Part shown: in pieces, positions 1 to 8,045 of the stretch
How the letters are laid out: the number at the start of each line of letters is the position of its first letter
Numbering within the stretch: the stretch's first letter is position 1
Origin: Streptomyces zingiberis
GTDB taxonomy: Bacteria; Actinomycetota; Actinomycetes; Streptomycetales; Streptomycetaceae
Direction: 5' to 3'
DNA length: 64,000 nt
NCBI RefSeq assembly: GCF_012034935.1
Contig: NZ_JAATEN010000006.1
Location: forward strand, 186,001-250,000
Notes under the pieces: model-generated
What the model was told of the DNA's origin: nothing
What the model saw: only the letters and a program-made list of their open reading frames with translations
Databases searched by the model: none
Made by a program: the position numbers and the translations under genes

Positions 1-214
1 CCCGGTCCGGTGCCCCGGCGGGCACCCGGCCGGGCGGACCGGCCGCCCGAACGGCCCCTGCCCGCCCGGCCCCGGAAGGCGGACCCCGGGGTCCCCGGTA
101 CGGCGCCGGCACGGCCGTACGGGCGACGCGGGGAACCCCCGGTGCCACCCTTCCGTTGACCCGTCGAGAGGCGGTACGCCGACCGGCCCGCCGCACCGAT
201 CGCAGGAGGCACCC

Positions 215-448
215 ATGGCAGGATTCCTCGACCGCGCCAAGGAGCAGGCACAGCGCGGGCTGAACCAGGGCAAGCAGAAGTACGACGAGGTGCAGACCCA
301 GCGGGCCGGCGCCGATCTGCTGAAGAAGCTCGGCGCGGCCTACTACGCGGAGCAGCGCCGCGGCGGCTCCCCGGAGGCCACCCGCCTCGCCCTGGAGGCC
401 GTCGAGCGGCACACCGCCACCCACGGCGAGGCCGGCTTCCCCCGCTGA
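215..448 (+). CDS. small conserved hypothetical protein (77 aa)
   Basis: No function is recognised. The 77-residue product is hydrophilic and charged, with no signal peptide or membrane segment. The N-terminal half (FLDRAKEQAQRGLNQGKQKY) looks like one amphipathic helix, followed by a helical LLKKLGAAYYAEQRRGG stretch. An AGGAGG ribosome-binding site about 6 nt upstream of the ATG supports this start. It reads in the same direction as the PLP enzyme downstream but a gap of about 110 bp separates them. It resembles the short, lysine/glutamine-rich orphan proteins common in Streptomyces. That is family-level impression only. Confidence 0.7.
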   Translation: MAGFLDRAKEQAQRGLNQGKQKYDEVQTQRAGADLLKKLGAAYYAEQRRGGSPEATRLALEAVERHTATHGEAGFPR

Positions 449-561
449 CGCCCGCTTCCGCCGGCCCCCGCCTCCCCCGCCCCTCCGCCCCCACGTTCCC
501 TGGTTCCCGCACCACACCTGTCCCGGAGGAGACCGCGGCGGCACCGCGCGACAATGGCCCG

Positions 562-1602
562 GTGCCCGCCACCCCTCCGTCCCCGCGCCCGGCGCCCGGC
601 GCCTTCCCGTCCGCCGGCACCGGCCACGGCCCCCTGCCCGCCGTCCCCGACGACCTGAACGCCCCGGGTGCCCCGGACGGGCTCGGCGTCTCCGGCGCCC
701 CCGGCCTCCCCGGCGCCCTCCCCGGCTCCCCGCGCCCCCGGATCCCGTCCCCGCTGCACGCCGTCGACGACGACCGCTTCGCCCGCCACGGTGTCCGGCT
801 GCTGCTCAAGCGCGACGACCTGATCCACCCCGAGGTGCCCGGCAACAAGTGGCGGAAGCTGCTGCCCAATCTGCGGGCCGCCGTGGAGCGGGGGCACACC
901 ACCCTCCTCACCTTCGGCGGCGCCTACTCCAACCATCTGCGGGCCACCGCCGCGGCCGGCCGGCTGCTCGGCCTGGCCACTGTCGGCGTCGTCCGGGGCG
1001 AGGAACTGGCCGGCCGGCCGCTCAACCCCTCGCTGGCGCGGTGCGCCGCCGACGGGATGCGCCTGGTCTTCGTGGACCGTGCCACCTACCGGCGGAAGAC
1101 CGAACCGGAGGTCGTCGCCGGCCTGCTGGACCGCCACGGGCCCTGTCACCTCGTCCCGGAGGGCGGCAGCAACGCCCTCGCGGTCCGGGGCTGCGCCGGT
1201 CTCGGACGTGAACTGCGCGGCCGGGCCGACGTGGTGGCCGTGGCGTGCGGCACCGGCGGCACGCTCGCCGGACTCGCGGCCGGGCTCGCCCCGGGGCAGC
1301 GGGCGCTCGGCGTCGCCGCGGTCGGCGGCGGCTTCCTGGCACGGGAGACCGAACGGCTCCAGCACGAGGCCTTCGGCGGGCGGCGGGGCGACTGGGCGGT
1401 CGACGGCCGTTTCCACTGCGGCGGCTACGCGCGGACCCCGCCGTGGCTCCGGGAGTTCGCGGAGGACTTCTCCACCCGCCACGGAGTCCCCGTGGAGTCA
1501 CTGTACGTCGCCAAAATGCTGCACGGCCTTCTCACCTCGGCCGCCGAGGGGGCGTTCGCCCCGGGCACGCGGCTGGCGGCCGTCCTCACCGGAACCGTCT
1601 GA
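562..1602 (+). CDS. PLP-dependent ACC deaminase / D-cysteine desulfhydrase family protein
   Basis: A fold-type II PLP enzyme of the 1-aminocyclopropane-1-carboxylate deaminase/D-cysteine desulfhydrase family. The Schiff-base lysine is in the PGNKWRKLL motif (Lys about 96). It is followed by the GGAYSNH loop (about 118-124) and a glycine-rich phosphate-binding CGTGGTLAG stretch (about 229-237). Family members cleave small amino acids to an oxo-acid plus ammonia or sulfide. The substrate cannot be fixed from sequence. The first 55-60 residues are Pro/Gly/Ala-rich and not part of the catalytic fold, so the true start may be inside the reading frame. The GTG start used here has no strong ribosome-binding site. 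Confidence 0.8.
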   Translation: MPATPPSPRPAPGAFPSAGTGHGPLPAVPDDLNAPGAPDGLGVSGAPGLPGALPGSPRPRIPSPLHAVDDDRFARHGVRLLLKRDDLIHPEVPGNKWRKLLPNLRAAVERGHTTLLTFGGAYSNHLRATAAAGRLLGLATVGVVRGEELAGRPLNPSLARCAADGMRLVFVDRATYRRKTEPEVVAGLLDRHGPCHLVPEGGSNALAVRGCAGLGRELRGRADVVAVACGTGGTLAGLAAGLAPGQRALGVAAVGGGFLARETERLQHEAFGGRRGDWAVDGRFHCGGYARTPPWLREFAEDFSTRHGVPVESLYVAKMLHGLLTSAAEGAFAPGTRLAAVLTGTV

Positions 1603-1950
1603 CCAGGTGCGACGTCAGAGCTGACGACCGAGGCGCGAACCGGCCGCCGAATCCGGGGAATTGGGGTGCCCCCACCCCTAGCCACTCTTCGTCCGAACGT
1701 GCCTACAATGAGTGACGTTCACCGGTTCGCGGGCGCCGACAGCCGTTGGAGGGCGGCTCCGCCGTGCCCCGCGTCCACCACACAGGCGACACCGGCCTGT
1801 GGATCACGATAGCGTCGCACGCGGAACCATGTGCCGCGCCGGGCGGGGCGTCTCCGCGCGAGACGGCCGGGCCGGCGACTCCACAGCTTCACAGCTCTAC
1901 CCAGCTTCACAGCCCTACAGCTCGAACTGTTCGTCACCTTGGAGGTGAGG
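1603..1950. other. leader/promoter region of the sigH locus, no gene seen
   Basis: 348 bp with no supportable gene. It should hold the promoters of the anti-sigma/sigma operon that starts at 1951. Two copies of CAGCTTCACAGC lie at about 1883-1914, just before the GGAGG ribosome-binding site at 1941-1945. Streptomyces sigH is known to have several promoters. None can be assigned confidently by eye here. Confidence 0.5.
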
Positions 1951-2364
1951 GTGTCCCACATCGCAGGTGAGCCCGGGACCCAGGACTTCGTGGAAGTCCG
2001 GCTGCCCGCCGCGGGAGCCTATCTTTCCGTGCTGCGGACGGCCACGGCGGGCCTCGCGGCCCGGCTGGACTTCACCCTGGACGAGATCGAAGATCTCCGC
2101 ATCGCCGTGGACGAGGCGTGCGCGATCCTGCTGCAGCAAGCGGTGCCCGGGTCCGTGCTCAGCTGCGTCTTCCGCCTCGTCGGGGATTCGCTGCGGGTGA
2201 CCGTCTCGGCCCCCACGACCGACGGCCGCGCCCCCGAGCGCGACACCTTCGCCTGGACGGTGCTCTCCGCCCTCGCCGGTGAGGTGGACTCCACCGTCGG
2301 CGAGGACCGCACGGTCAGCATCGGCCTGCACAAGAAGCGCGGCGCGGGTCCCGGTCAGCCATGA
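1951..2364 (+). CDS. anti-sigma factor of the SpoIIAB/RsbW (GHKL) family, SigH partner
   Basis: A 137-residue GHKL-type anti-sigma factor. The N-terminal ligand-free half leads to the helix DEIEDLRIAVDEACAILL, the family's N-box region, and a C-terminal strand pair. The GTG start at 1951 has GGAGG five bases upstream. The stop codon overlaps the ATG of the sigma factor gene (ATGA), implying translational coupling. Position and sequence match the SigH anti-sigma factor (UshX/RshA) of Streptomyces coelicolor. The N-box asparagine of ATP-binding RsbW proteins is not evident (EACAILL) and no DxGxG box is visible. It may therefore hold the sigma factor without the usual ATP-dependent switching, which is an inference. 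Confidence 0.85.
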   Translation: MSHIAGEPGTQDFVEVRLPAAGAYLSVLRTATAGLAARLDFTLDEIEDLRIAVDEACAILLQQAVPGSVLSCVFRLVGDSLRVTVSAPTTDGRAPERDTFAWTVLSALAGEVDSTVGEDRTVSIGLHKKRGAGPGQP

Positions 2365-3440
2365 CGGAGGGGACGGGCGGGCCGGTGCAGAACGACAGTC
2401 GTGTGGCGCGGGCGGTGCGCAGGGCGGCCGTCCCCGGGCAGCAGGCAGATCGGGCGGACCACATGGACCAGCATCAGCAGGAACAGCGGCGGCCCCGGCC
2501 CGGACAGGGCCAGGGCGAGCACCCCGGCCCCGGGGCGGGCGACGTGGCGCGGCCCCGTGCCGGGGACGGCGGGGGCACCCCCGGCCCCGCCGCCGGAGGC
2601 CGGGGCCCGCGGCCGGGCCCCGACGGCGAGCCGGCCCCGCGCCCCGGCCGCGAGCACGACTACGCCCGCGGTCCGCAGCCGGACCCGCACGACCGGAGCG
2701 GGGCCCGCGCCCTCTTCATCGAGCTGCGCGGCCTGCCGGACGGCTCACCGCAGCGCGCCGCGCTCCGCGACCACCTGGTGCGGATGCACCTGCCGCTGGT
2801 GGAGCACCTCGCCCGGCGGTTCCGCAACCGCGGCGAGCCGCTGGACGACCTGACCCAGGTCGCCACCATCGGGCTGATCAAGTCCGTGGACCGCTTCGAC
2901 CCCGACCGCGGGGTGGAGTTCTCCACGTACGCCACCCCGACGGTGGTCGGCGAGATCAAGCGGCACTTCCGGGACAAGGGCTGGGCCGTGCGCGTGCCCC
3001 GCCGCCTCCAGGAACTGCGGCTGTCGCTCACCACCGCCACGGCCGAGCTGTCCCAGCGCCACGGCCGCTCCCCCACGGTGCACGAACTCGCCCTGCAGAT
3101 CGGGATCTCCGAGGAGGAGGTGCTGGAGGGCCTGGAGTCCGCCAACGCCTACTCCACGCTCTCCCTGGACGTCCCGGACACCGACGAGGAGTCCCCGGCC
3201 GTCGCCGACACCCTGGGCGCCGAGGACGACGCCCTGGAGGGTGTGGAGTACCGCGAGTCGCTCAAGCCACTGCTGGAGGAGTTGCCACCGCGGGAGAAGA
3301 AGATCCTCATGCTCCGCTTCTTCGGCAACATGACGCAGTCCCAGATCGCGCAGGAGGTCGGCATCTCCCAGATGCACGTCTCCCGGCTGCTCGCCCGCAC
3401 GCTGGCACAACTCCGGGAGAAGCTCCTCGTGGAGGAGTGA
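2361..3440 (+). CDS. sigH: RNA polymerase sigma factor SigH (SigB/SigF group)
   Basis: A group 3 sigma factor with regions 2, 3 and 4 in order: DDLTQVATIGLIKSVDRFD (2.1-2.2, about 168-186), ATPTVVGEIKRHFRDKGW (2.4), an SPTVHELALQIGIS region 3, and the C-terminal helix-turn-helix SQIAQEVGISQMHVSRLLAR. About 130 residues of Pro/Gly/Gln/Arg-rich sequence precede region 2. This matches the long N-terminal extension and multiple start sites described for S. coelicolor SigH. An internal ATG at 2463 is one candidate alternative start. It is translationally coupled to the upstream anti-sigma gene. In Streptomyces this sigma factor serves osmotic stress and sporulation. Confidence 0.9.
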   Translation: MTEGTGGPVQNDSRVARAVRRAAVPGQQADRADHMDQHQQEQRRPRPGQGQGEHPGPGAGDVARPRAGDGGGTPGPAAGGRGPRPGPDGEPAPRPGREHDYARGPQPDPHDRSGARALFIELRGLPDGSPQRAALRDHLVRMHLPLVEHLARRFRNRGEPLDDLTQVATIGLIKSVDRFDPDRGVEFSTYATPTVVGEIKRHFRDKGWAVRVPRRLQELRLSLTTATAELSQRHGRSPTVHELALQIGISEEEVLEGLESANAYSTLSLDVPDTDEESPAVADTLGAEDDALEGVEYRESLKPLLEELPPREKKILMLRFFGNMTQSQIAQEVGISQMHVSRLLARTLAQLREKLLVEE

Positions 3441-3742
3441 CCGGCCCCGGCTGCCGGTCACCGCTGCCGGTCATCGCTGCCGATCGCGGTGGCACGCCCC
3501 GGCCCCTCCGCGGCCGGCCGGGGCCACGGGGCGAACGCCTGTCCTCGTTCCGGCTCGCGGGAACCGCCCGGCGGTTTCCCGCCTCCGTGGGCGCCGCCGG
3601 TGTGCCCGGCTCCGCTCACCGTCACGCCCGTCGCACCGCCCCGTCGTCCCGTCGCCCCCGGCCGTCCTGCCGGGGTCCGCCGGATCGCGGCCGTCCGCCG
3701 GATCACCGTGGCCCGCCGGGTGGCCGCCGGCCGCCGGTGACC
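3441..3742. other. convergent intergenic region, no gene seen
   Basis: 302 bp between the 3' ends of sigH and the opposing membrane-protein gene. It begins with three imperfect copies of a 13-bp GCTGCCGGTCACC-like unit (about 3450-3485) and ends in GCCGG-rich dyads. It probably only holds transcription termination structures. Confidence 0.4.
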
Positions 3743-4192
3743 TCAGCGCCCGTCCCGGGAGCCGATGTCCAGGGCCCGCGTGGCCGCCGGATGAACGAGC
3801 AGGACCAGCACGGCGATCGCCGCCGCGCCCAGTGCCACACCGGCGGCCGTCGCGGTCCCGCCGGTGCTCACCAGCGTCCACGCCACGGGCACCGCCATGA
3901 TCTGGGTGATCACCGCGGGCCCGCGGCTCCAGCTCCGCCGCAGCAGCAGCCCGCGCGCCGCCACCAGCGGCAGCGCGGCCAGCACCAGCAGCGTGAGCCC
4001 GCCCGTCTCGGCCTGGCTCGGGCTGTCCGGCGTCCCCAGGACGCCCATCACCAGCAGATACACGCCGAATCCCGCGAGTACACCGCCTTCCGCGGCGCAC
4101 AGGGCCGCGGCGGCGGAGAGGCGCGGCGGGCGGGATCCGGCCGGCCGCGTTTCCGTGGAGTCTTCCGGGGAGGGTCGCTGCTCACTGCTCAC
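3743..4192 (-). CDS. small integral membrane protein, unknown function
   Basis: A 149-residue protein with a hydrophilic N-terminus (about 25 residues, acidic/proline-rich) followed by four hydrophobic segments. These are around residues 27-50, 65-82, 92-108 and 112-135. The tail is short and charged. No catalytic motif is seen. It is convergent with sigH and divergent from the lipid kinase gene, with under 100 bp between the two 5' ends. The pair could share a bidirectional promoter region. Function unknown. Confidence 0.75.
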   Translation of the reverse strand: MSSEQRPSPEDSTETRPAGSRPPRLSAAAALCAAEGGVLAGFGVYLLVMGVLGTPDSPSQAETGGLTLLVLAALPLVAARGLLLRRSWSRGPAVITQIMAVPVAWTLVSTGGTATAAGVALGAAAIAVLVLLVHPAATRALDIGSRDGR

Positions 4193-4284
4193 CGCGCCAG
4201 GGTATCCACCGCCGCGCTCCCGGCCCGGCCACGGGGAGCGGTCCCGACTGCGGCACGTACCCGCAGGTCGGTAGTCTGCGACCC

Positions 4285-5253
4285 ATGCGCGCCCTCCTCG
4301 TGGTCAATCCGACGGCAACCACCACCAGTGCCCGCACCCGGGACGTCCTCATCCACGCCCTGGCGAGCGACCTCAAGGTGGACGTGGTCATGACGGAGCA
4401 CCGCGGGCACGCCCGCGAGCTCGGCCGGCGGGCCGCGGAGAGCGGCGACGTCGAACTGGTGGTGGCCCTCGGCGGCGACGGCACCGTCAACGAGGTCGTC
4501 AACGGCCTTCTGCACCACGGCCCGGACCCGGATTCCCTGCCGCGGCTTGCCGTCGTTCCGGGGGGCTCCACGAATGTGTTCGTCCGCGCCCTGGGGCTCC
4601 CCAATGACCCCGTGGAGGCGACCGGCGCATTGCTGGACGCATTGCACGAGGGAAACGAACGGACGGTCGGTCTCGGACTGGCCTCCGGCACCCCGGGAAC
4701 GGTGGACGCGTCGGTTCCCGACCGCTGGTTCACATTCACCGCCGGGCTGGGATTCGACGCCGGCGTGGTCGGCCGGGTCGAGCAGCAGCGGGAGCGCGGC
4801 AAGCGCTCCACCCACGCTCTGTACCTGCGCCAGGTGCTCCGCCAGTTCTTCGGCGATCCCCACCGCGGCCACGGGACGATCACCCTGGAACGCCCGGGGC
4901 ACGCCCCCGCCGAAGGGCTCGTGCTCTCCGTGGTGTGCAACACCTCACCCTGGACCTACCTGGGCAATCGCCCGGTGTACGCCGCCCCCGGGGCATCGTT
5001 CGACACCGCGCTGGACGTCCTCGGGCTGCGCAGCCTCTCCGCCCCCGCGGTGGCCCGGTACGGGACCCAGCTCCTCACGTCCTCCCCGGAGCGGGGGCCA
5101 CACGGCCGACACACTCTGTCACTGCACGACCTGACGTCCTTCACCTTGCATTCGCAGGTGAGATTGCCCTTTCAGATCGACGGTGACCACCTCGGACTGC
5201 GTTCCAGCGTGACGTTCACAGGCGTACGGCGTGCACTGCGTGTGATTGTGTGA
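4285..5253 (+). CDS. diacylglycerol/lipid kinase family protein
   Basis: A DagK-type lipid kinase (322 aa). The nucleotide-binding GGDGTVNEVVNGLL motif is at about 69-82, preceded by the N-terminal VVNPTATTTS strand-loop. The GGSTNVFVRALGLP segment (about 93-106) is the typical second conserved block. Family members phosphorylate diacylglycerol or related lipids at the membrane without having membrane segments. In actinobacteria this clade may act on phosphatidylinositol-mannoside precursors, but the substrate cannot be read from the sequence. It lies directly upstream of the long wblE leader, as in other Streptomyces. Confidence 0.85.
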   Translation: MRALLVVNPTATTTSARTRDVLIHALASDLKVDVVMTEHRGHARELGRRAAESGDVELVVALGGDGTVNEVVNGLLHHGPDPDSLPRLAVVPGGSTNVFVRALGLPNDPVEATGALLDALHEGNERTVGLGLASGTPGTVDASVPDRWFTFTAGLGFDAGVVGRVEQQRERGKRSTHALYLRQVLRQFFGDPHRGHGTITLERPGHAPAEGLVLSVVCNTSPWTYLGNRPVYAAPGASFDTALDVLGLRSLSAPAVARYGTQLLTSSPERGPHGRHTLSLHDLTSFTLHSQVRLPFQIDGDHLGLRSSVTFTGVRRALRVIV

Positions 5254-5562
5254 GTCGAACCGCAAAAAGTCCTTTCAGTCGAACGTTTAGGCCATCTTCC
5301 ACCCGCTGGAAGTGGGGCTGTGACCGAGGCGACACCAAGGAATCAAAAAAAACTTTCCAGAAGGGGTTGTATCCGCCGCCGAGGTTTGCGAGTCTCTTCA
5401 TGGCGATCGGGACGGCCGCTCACGGCCCCCTTGAGAGCCCGAACCCCCTACCTCAAACCCCCGGGACCGCAACCAGGGATCTGGTCGTCGTCCCCTTCTG
5501 TCGCGGGGGGATTCGTGAAAGCGTTCACATTCACAAGCCCACCACAAGGAGATGGAGCAGCC
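5254..5562. promoter_or_regulatory. long 5' leader and promoter region of wblE
   Basis: 309 bp without a gene. It is markedly less GC-rich than its surroundings, with an A-tract at about 5343-5353 and the element TTGTAT-N17-GAGTCT at about 5368-5396, a plausible vegetative promoter. The stretch around 5355-5410 looks like the strongly conserved wblE/whiB1 upstream block of Streptomyces (from memory). The CRP-like operator is listed separately. Confidence 0.5.
5514..5529. promoter_or_regulatory. CRP-type operator upstream of wblE
   Basis: CGTGAAAGCGTTCACA fits the CRP consensus TGTGA-N6-TCACA at nine of ten core positions and is a near-perfect dyad. It lies 33 bp before the wblE start codon. 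M. tuberculosis whiB1 is known to be controlled by its CRP homologue, which makes this site credible. The position close to the gene suggests repression or a roadblock rather than activation from far upstream. Confidence 0.65.
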
Positions 5563-5820
5563 ATGGACTGGCGTCACCGCGCCGTTTGCCGCGAGGAAGA
5601 CCCCGAGCTCTTCTTCCCCATCGGCAACACCGGTCCTGCGCTGCTGCAGATCGAGGAAGCCAAGGCCGTCTGCCGTCGCTGCCCCGTCATGGAGCAGTGC
5701 CTGCAGTGGGCGCTGGAGTCCGGCCAGGACTCCGGTGTGTGGGGTGGCCTCAGCGAGGACGAGCGCCGCGCGATGAAGCGCCGCGCCGCTCGCAACCGGG
5801 CGCGCAACGCCAGCGCCTGA
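5563..5820 (+). CDS. wblE: WhiB-family iron-sulfur transcription factor WblE (WhiB1 orthologue)
   Basis: An 85-residue WhiB-like protein. Cys9, Cys37, Cys40 and Cys46 (C...CxxC...C) form the [4Fe-4S] ligand set. They are followed by the GVWGGLSEDERR beta-turn/helix that contacts the principal sigma factor, and a basic tail KRRAARNRARN for DNA binding. WhiB1-type proteins bind region 4 of the housekeeping sigma factor and lose DNA repression or gain binding when nitric oxide damages the cluster. The ATG start has AAGGAG 8-10 nt upstream. The neighbouring PdtaS-type kinase gene, convergent with it, matches the mycobacterial whiB1-pdtaS arrangement. Confidence 0.93.
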   Translation: MDWRHRAVCREEDPELFFPIGNTGPALLQIEEAKAVCRRCPVMEQCLQWALESGQDSGVWGGLSEDERRAMKRRAARNRARNASA

Positions 5821-5933
5821 CAGCCCCCCGCACCTGGGCGGAACGTACGCCGATGACATCGCGTCATCCCCACGTGTACGCGCCTCCCGCCCCCGATAGT
5901 CGCAGCGCGCAGTAACCCGTTGCACACAAGCTT

Positions 5934-5964
5934 TGAGCCCCGGCCGGATCCCGGCCGGGGCTCA
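5934..5964. terminator. bidirectional hairpin between wblE and the kinase gene
   Basis: A perfect 14-bp stem (TGAGCCCCGGCCGG with its complement) and a three-base loop, without a T-tract on either side. U-poor strong hairpins are usual Streptomyces terminators. It sits between two convergent genes. Confidence 0.75.
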
Positions 5965-6119
5965 GTGCTGTGCGGGGACGCGGCGCCGGACGCCCGTACC
6001 GGGCGGCCGTGACGGCGGCCGGCGGACCGCCCGGCGTCCGCCGCGAGCCCGTCTCCGGCCGGGGCGGGCCGGAACAGGGTGAGACGGGGCGGGACGGGCC
6101 GGGTGGCCCGGACGGCGGT

Positions 6120-7646
6120 TCAGCTCCCGCCGGGCGCCGGAGCGGTGCCCCGGCGGTCCGTGCCCTCGGACCGCACCGGGATGTCGAGCAGCACCCGGGT
6201 GCCGCCCTCCGGCACCGGGCGCATCTCGAAGGTGCCGCCCAACTCGTTCTCCACCAGCGTCCGCACGATCTGCAGGCCCAGATTGCCGGCCCGGTCCGGG
6301 TCGAACCCCGGGGGCAGACCCGCCCCGTCGTCCTGGACGGTGACCAGCAGCCGCGGGTCGGACCGGCCGCCGCCGCGGACCGCGGCCACCTCGACCGTCC
6401 CGCGCTCCGGCCCGTCGGGCGACCGGCCGCCCGCGGGGAAGCCGTGCTCCAGGGCGTTCTGCACCACCTCGGTCAGCGCCATGGACAGCGGCGTCGCCAC
6501 GTCGGCGTCGAGTATCCCGAACCGCCCGGTGCGGCGGCAGGCCACCCGGCCCGGGGAGATCTCCGCGACCATCGACAGCACCCGGTCGGCGATCTCGTCG
6601 AACTCCACCCGCTCGTCGAGGTTCTGGGAGAGCGTCTCGTGCACGATGGCGATGGAACCCACCCGCCGCACGGCCTCCCCCAGCGCGGCGCGGCCCTGGT
6701 CGGAGTCCATCCGCCGGGCCTGGAGCCGGAGCAGCGCCGCGACCGTCTGGAGGTTGTTCTTCACCCGGTGGTGGATCTCCCGGATGGTGGCGTCCTTGGT
6801 GAGCAGTTCCCGCTCGCGGCGGCGCAGTTCGGTGACGTCCCGGAGGAGCACCAGGGAGCCGATCCGGGTGCCGCGGGGCTTGAGCGGGATGGAGCGGAGC
6901 TGGATGACGGCCTGGTCGCTCTCCACCTCGAAGTCGCGCGGGGCCCAGCCGCTGGCGAGCCGGACGACCGCCTCGTCCACGGCCTCCCGGGCGGGGGCGA
7001 GCTCGGCGGTGGCGCGGCCGAGGTGGTGGCCGACGAGATCGGCGGCGAGTCCCAGCCGGTGGTAGGCGGAGAGCGCGTTGGGGCTGGCGTACTGGACGAC
7101 ACCGTCCGCGTCGAGCCGGATGAGGCCGTCGCCGGCGCGGGGCGAGACGTCCATGTCGCCCTGCTGGTCGGTGAAGGGAAAGGCGCCCGCGGCGATCATC
7201 TGCGCCAGGTCCGACGCGCTCTGCAGGTAGGTGAGTTCCAGCCGGCTCGGGGTGCGGACGGTCAGCAGGTTGGTGTTGCGGGCGATCACGCCGAGGACGC
7301 GGCCCTCCCGCCGCACCGGGATGGACTCCACCCGGACGGGCACCTCCTCCCGCCACTCCGGGTCCCCCTCCCGCACGATCCGCCCCTCGTCCAGCGCGGT
7401 GTCCAGCATCGGGCGGCGCCCGCGGGGAACGAGATGGCCGACCATGTCGTTCTGGTAGGACGTGGGCCCGGTGTTGGGCCGCATCTGCGCCACGGAGACG
7501 TAGCGGGTGCCGTCCCGGGTGGGCACCCACAGCACCAGATCGGCGAAGGAGAGGTCGGAGAGGAGCTGCCACTCCGACACCAGCAGATGGAGCCACTCCA
7601 GGTCGGAGTCGCTGAGCGCGGTGTGCTGGCGGACGAGGTCGTTCAT
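6120..7646 (-). CDS. pdtaS: PdtaS-type sensor histidine kinase (GAF-PAS-HisKA_2)
   Basis: A soluble 508-residue histidine kinase. The N-terminal GAF-like sensor (about 1-150, beginning HTALSDSDLEWLHLLVSEWQ) is followed by a PAS domain (about 170-290). A HisKA_2 dimerisation domain carries the phospho-acceptor motif EIHHRVKNNLQTVAALL (about 305-321). A GHKL ATPase follows with the N-box ALTEVVQNALEHG and G-box DDGAGLPPGF. There are no membrane spans. The mycobacterial orthologue signals to the antiterminator-type regulator PdtaR through RNA binding and lies next to whiB1, as here. No response regulator is visible in the window. An alternative GTG start lies three codons upstream. Confidence 0.88.
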   Translation of the reverse strand: MNDLVRQHTALSDSDLEWLHLLVSEWQLLSDLSFADLVLWVPTRDGTRYVSVAQMRPNTGPTSYQNDMVGHLVPRGRRPMLDTALDEGRIVREGDPEWREEVPVRVESIPVRREGRVLGVIARNTNLLTVRTPSRLELTYLQSASDLAQMIAAGAFPFTDQQGDMDVSPRAGDGLIRLDADGVVQYASPNALSAYHRLGLAADLVGHHLGRATAELAPAREAVDEAVVRLASGWAPRDFEVESDQAVIQLRSIPLKPRGTRIGSLVLLRDVTELRRRERELLTKDATIREIHHRVKNNLQTVAALLRLQARRMDSDQGRAALGEAVRRVGSIAIVHETLSQNLDERVEFDEIADRVLSMVAEISPGRVACRRTGRFGILDADVATPLSMALTEVVQNALEHGFPAGGRSPDGPERGTVEVAAVRGGGRSDPRLLVTVQDDGAGLPPGFDPDRAGNLGLQIVRTLVENELGGTFEMRPVPEGGTRVLLDIPVRSEGTDRRGTAPAPGGS

Positions 7647-8045
7647 GGACGGCACACCCGCGAGCCTACCCGCAGGCCCCCCGAGCCCCCGGGCGCGGAC
7701 CGGCGGGGACGGGCGGCGGACCGGCGGGGACGGCCCGGCGGGCCACCGGCGGCCAGGACCGTGACGGCCCGCCCCGCGCGGTCCCCGCCCTCGCCGCATG
7801 CGGGGGCGGACGGGACCCGGGGGCGCCCACCGCCCCGGCCGCCGCCGGGTCTTCCGGCCGGCACGGCCTCGGGCACCGGCCTCGGGCACGGCACCCCCGC
7901 GGGATCACCGGCCGGTGCGGCTCCGTTCCCGGGCCAGGGCCGCGGTGCCGGACGCATCGAGGGTCCCGCCGCGGCCCCGTGTGGCCGCGGGGACCCCGCT
8001 CGTGGCCGGAAGGCCCGTACCGGCCCTCGCCGCTCGCGGCCGTGC

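Noticed and set aside
1..214. Mobile element or truncated gene at the left edge
   Set aside because: No reading frame, inverted repeat or recognisable motif; treated as plain upstream sequence of the 77-residue gene.
1657..1690. SigR promoter at GGGGAATTGG before the sigH operon
   Set aside because: No GTT at 18-19 bp spacing. Other GGAAT occurrences I checked (about 5340, 13881, 49188, 49330, 54180, 56290, 58230) also fail spacing.
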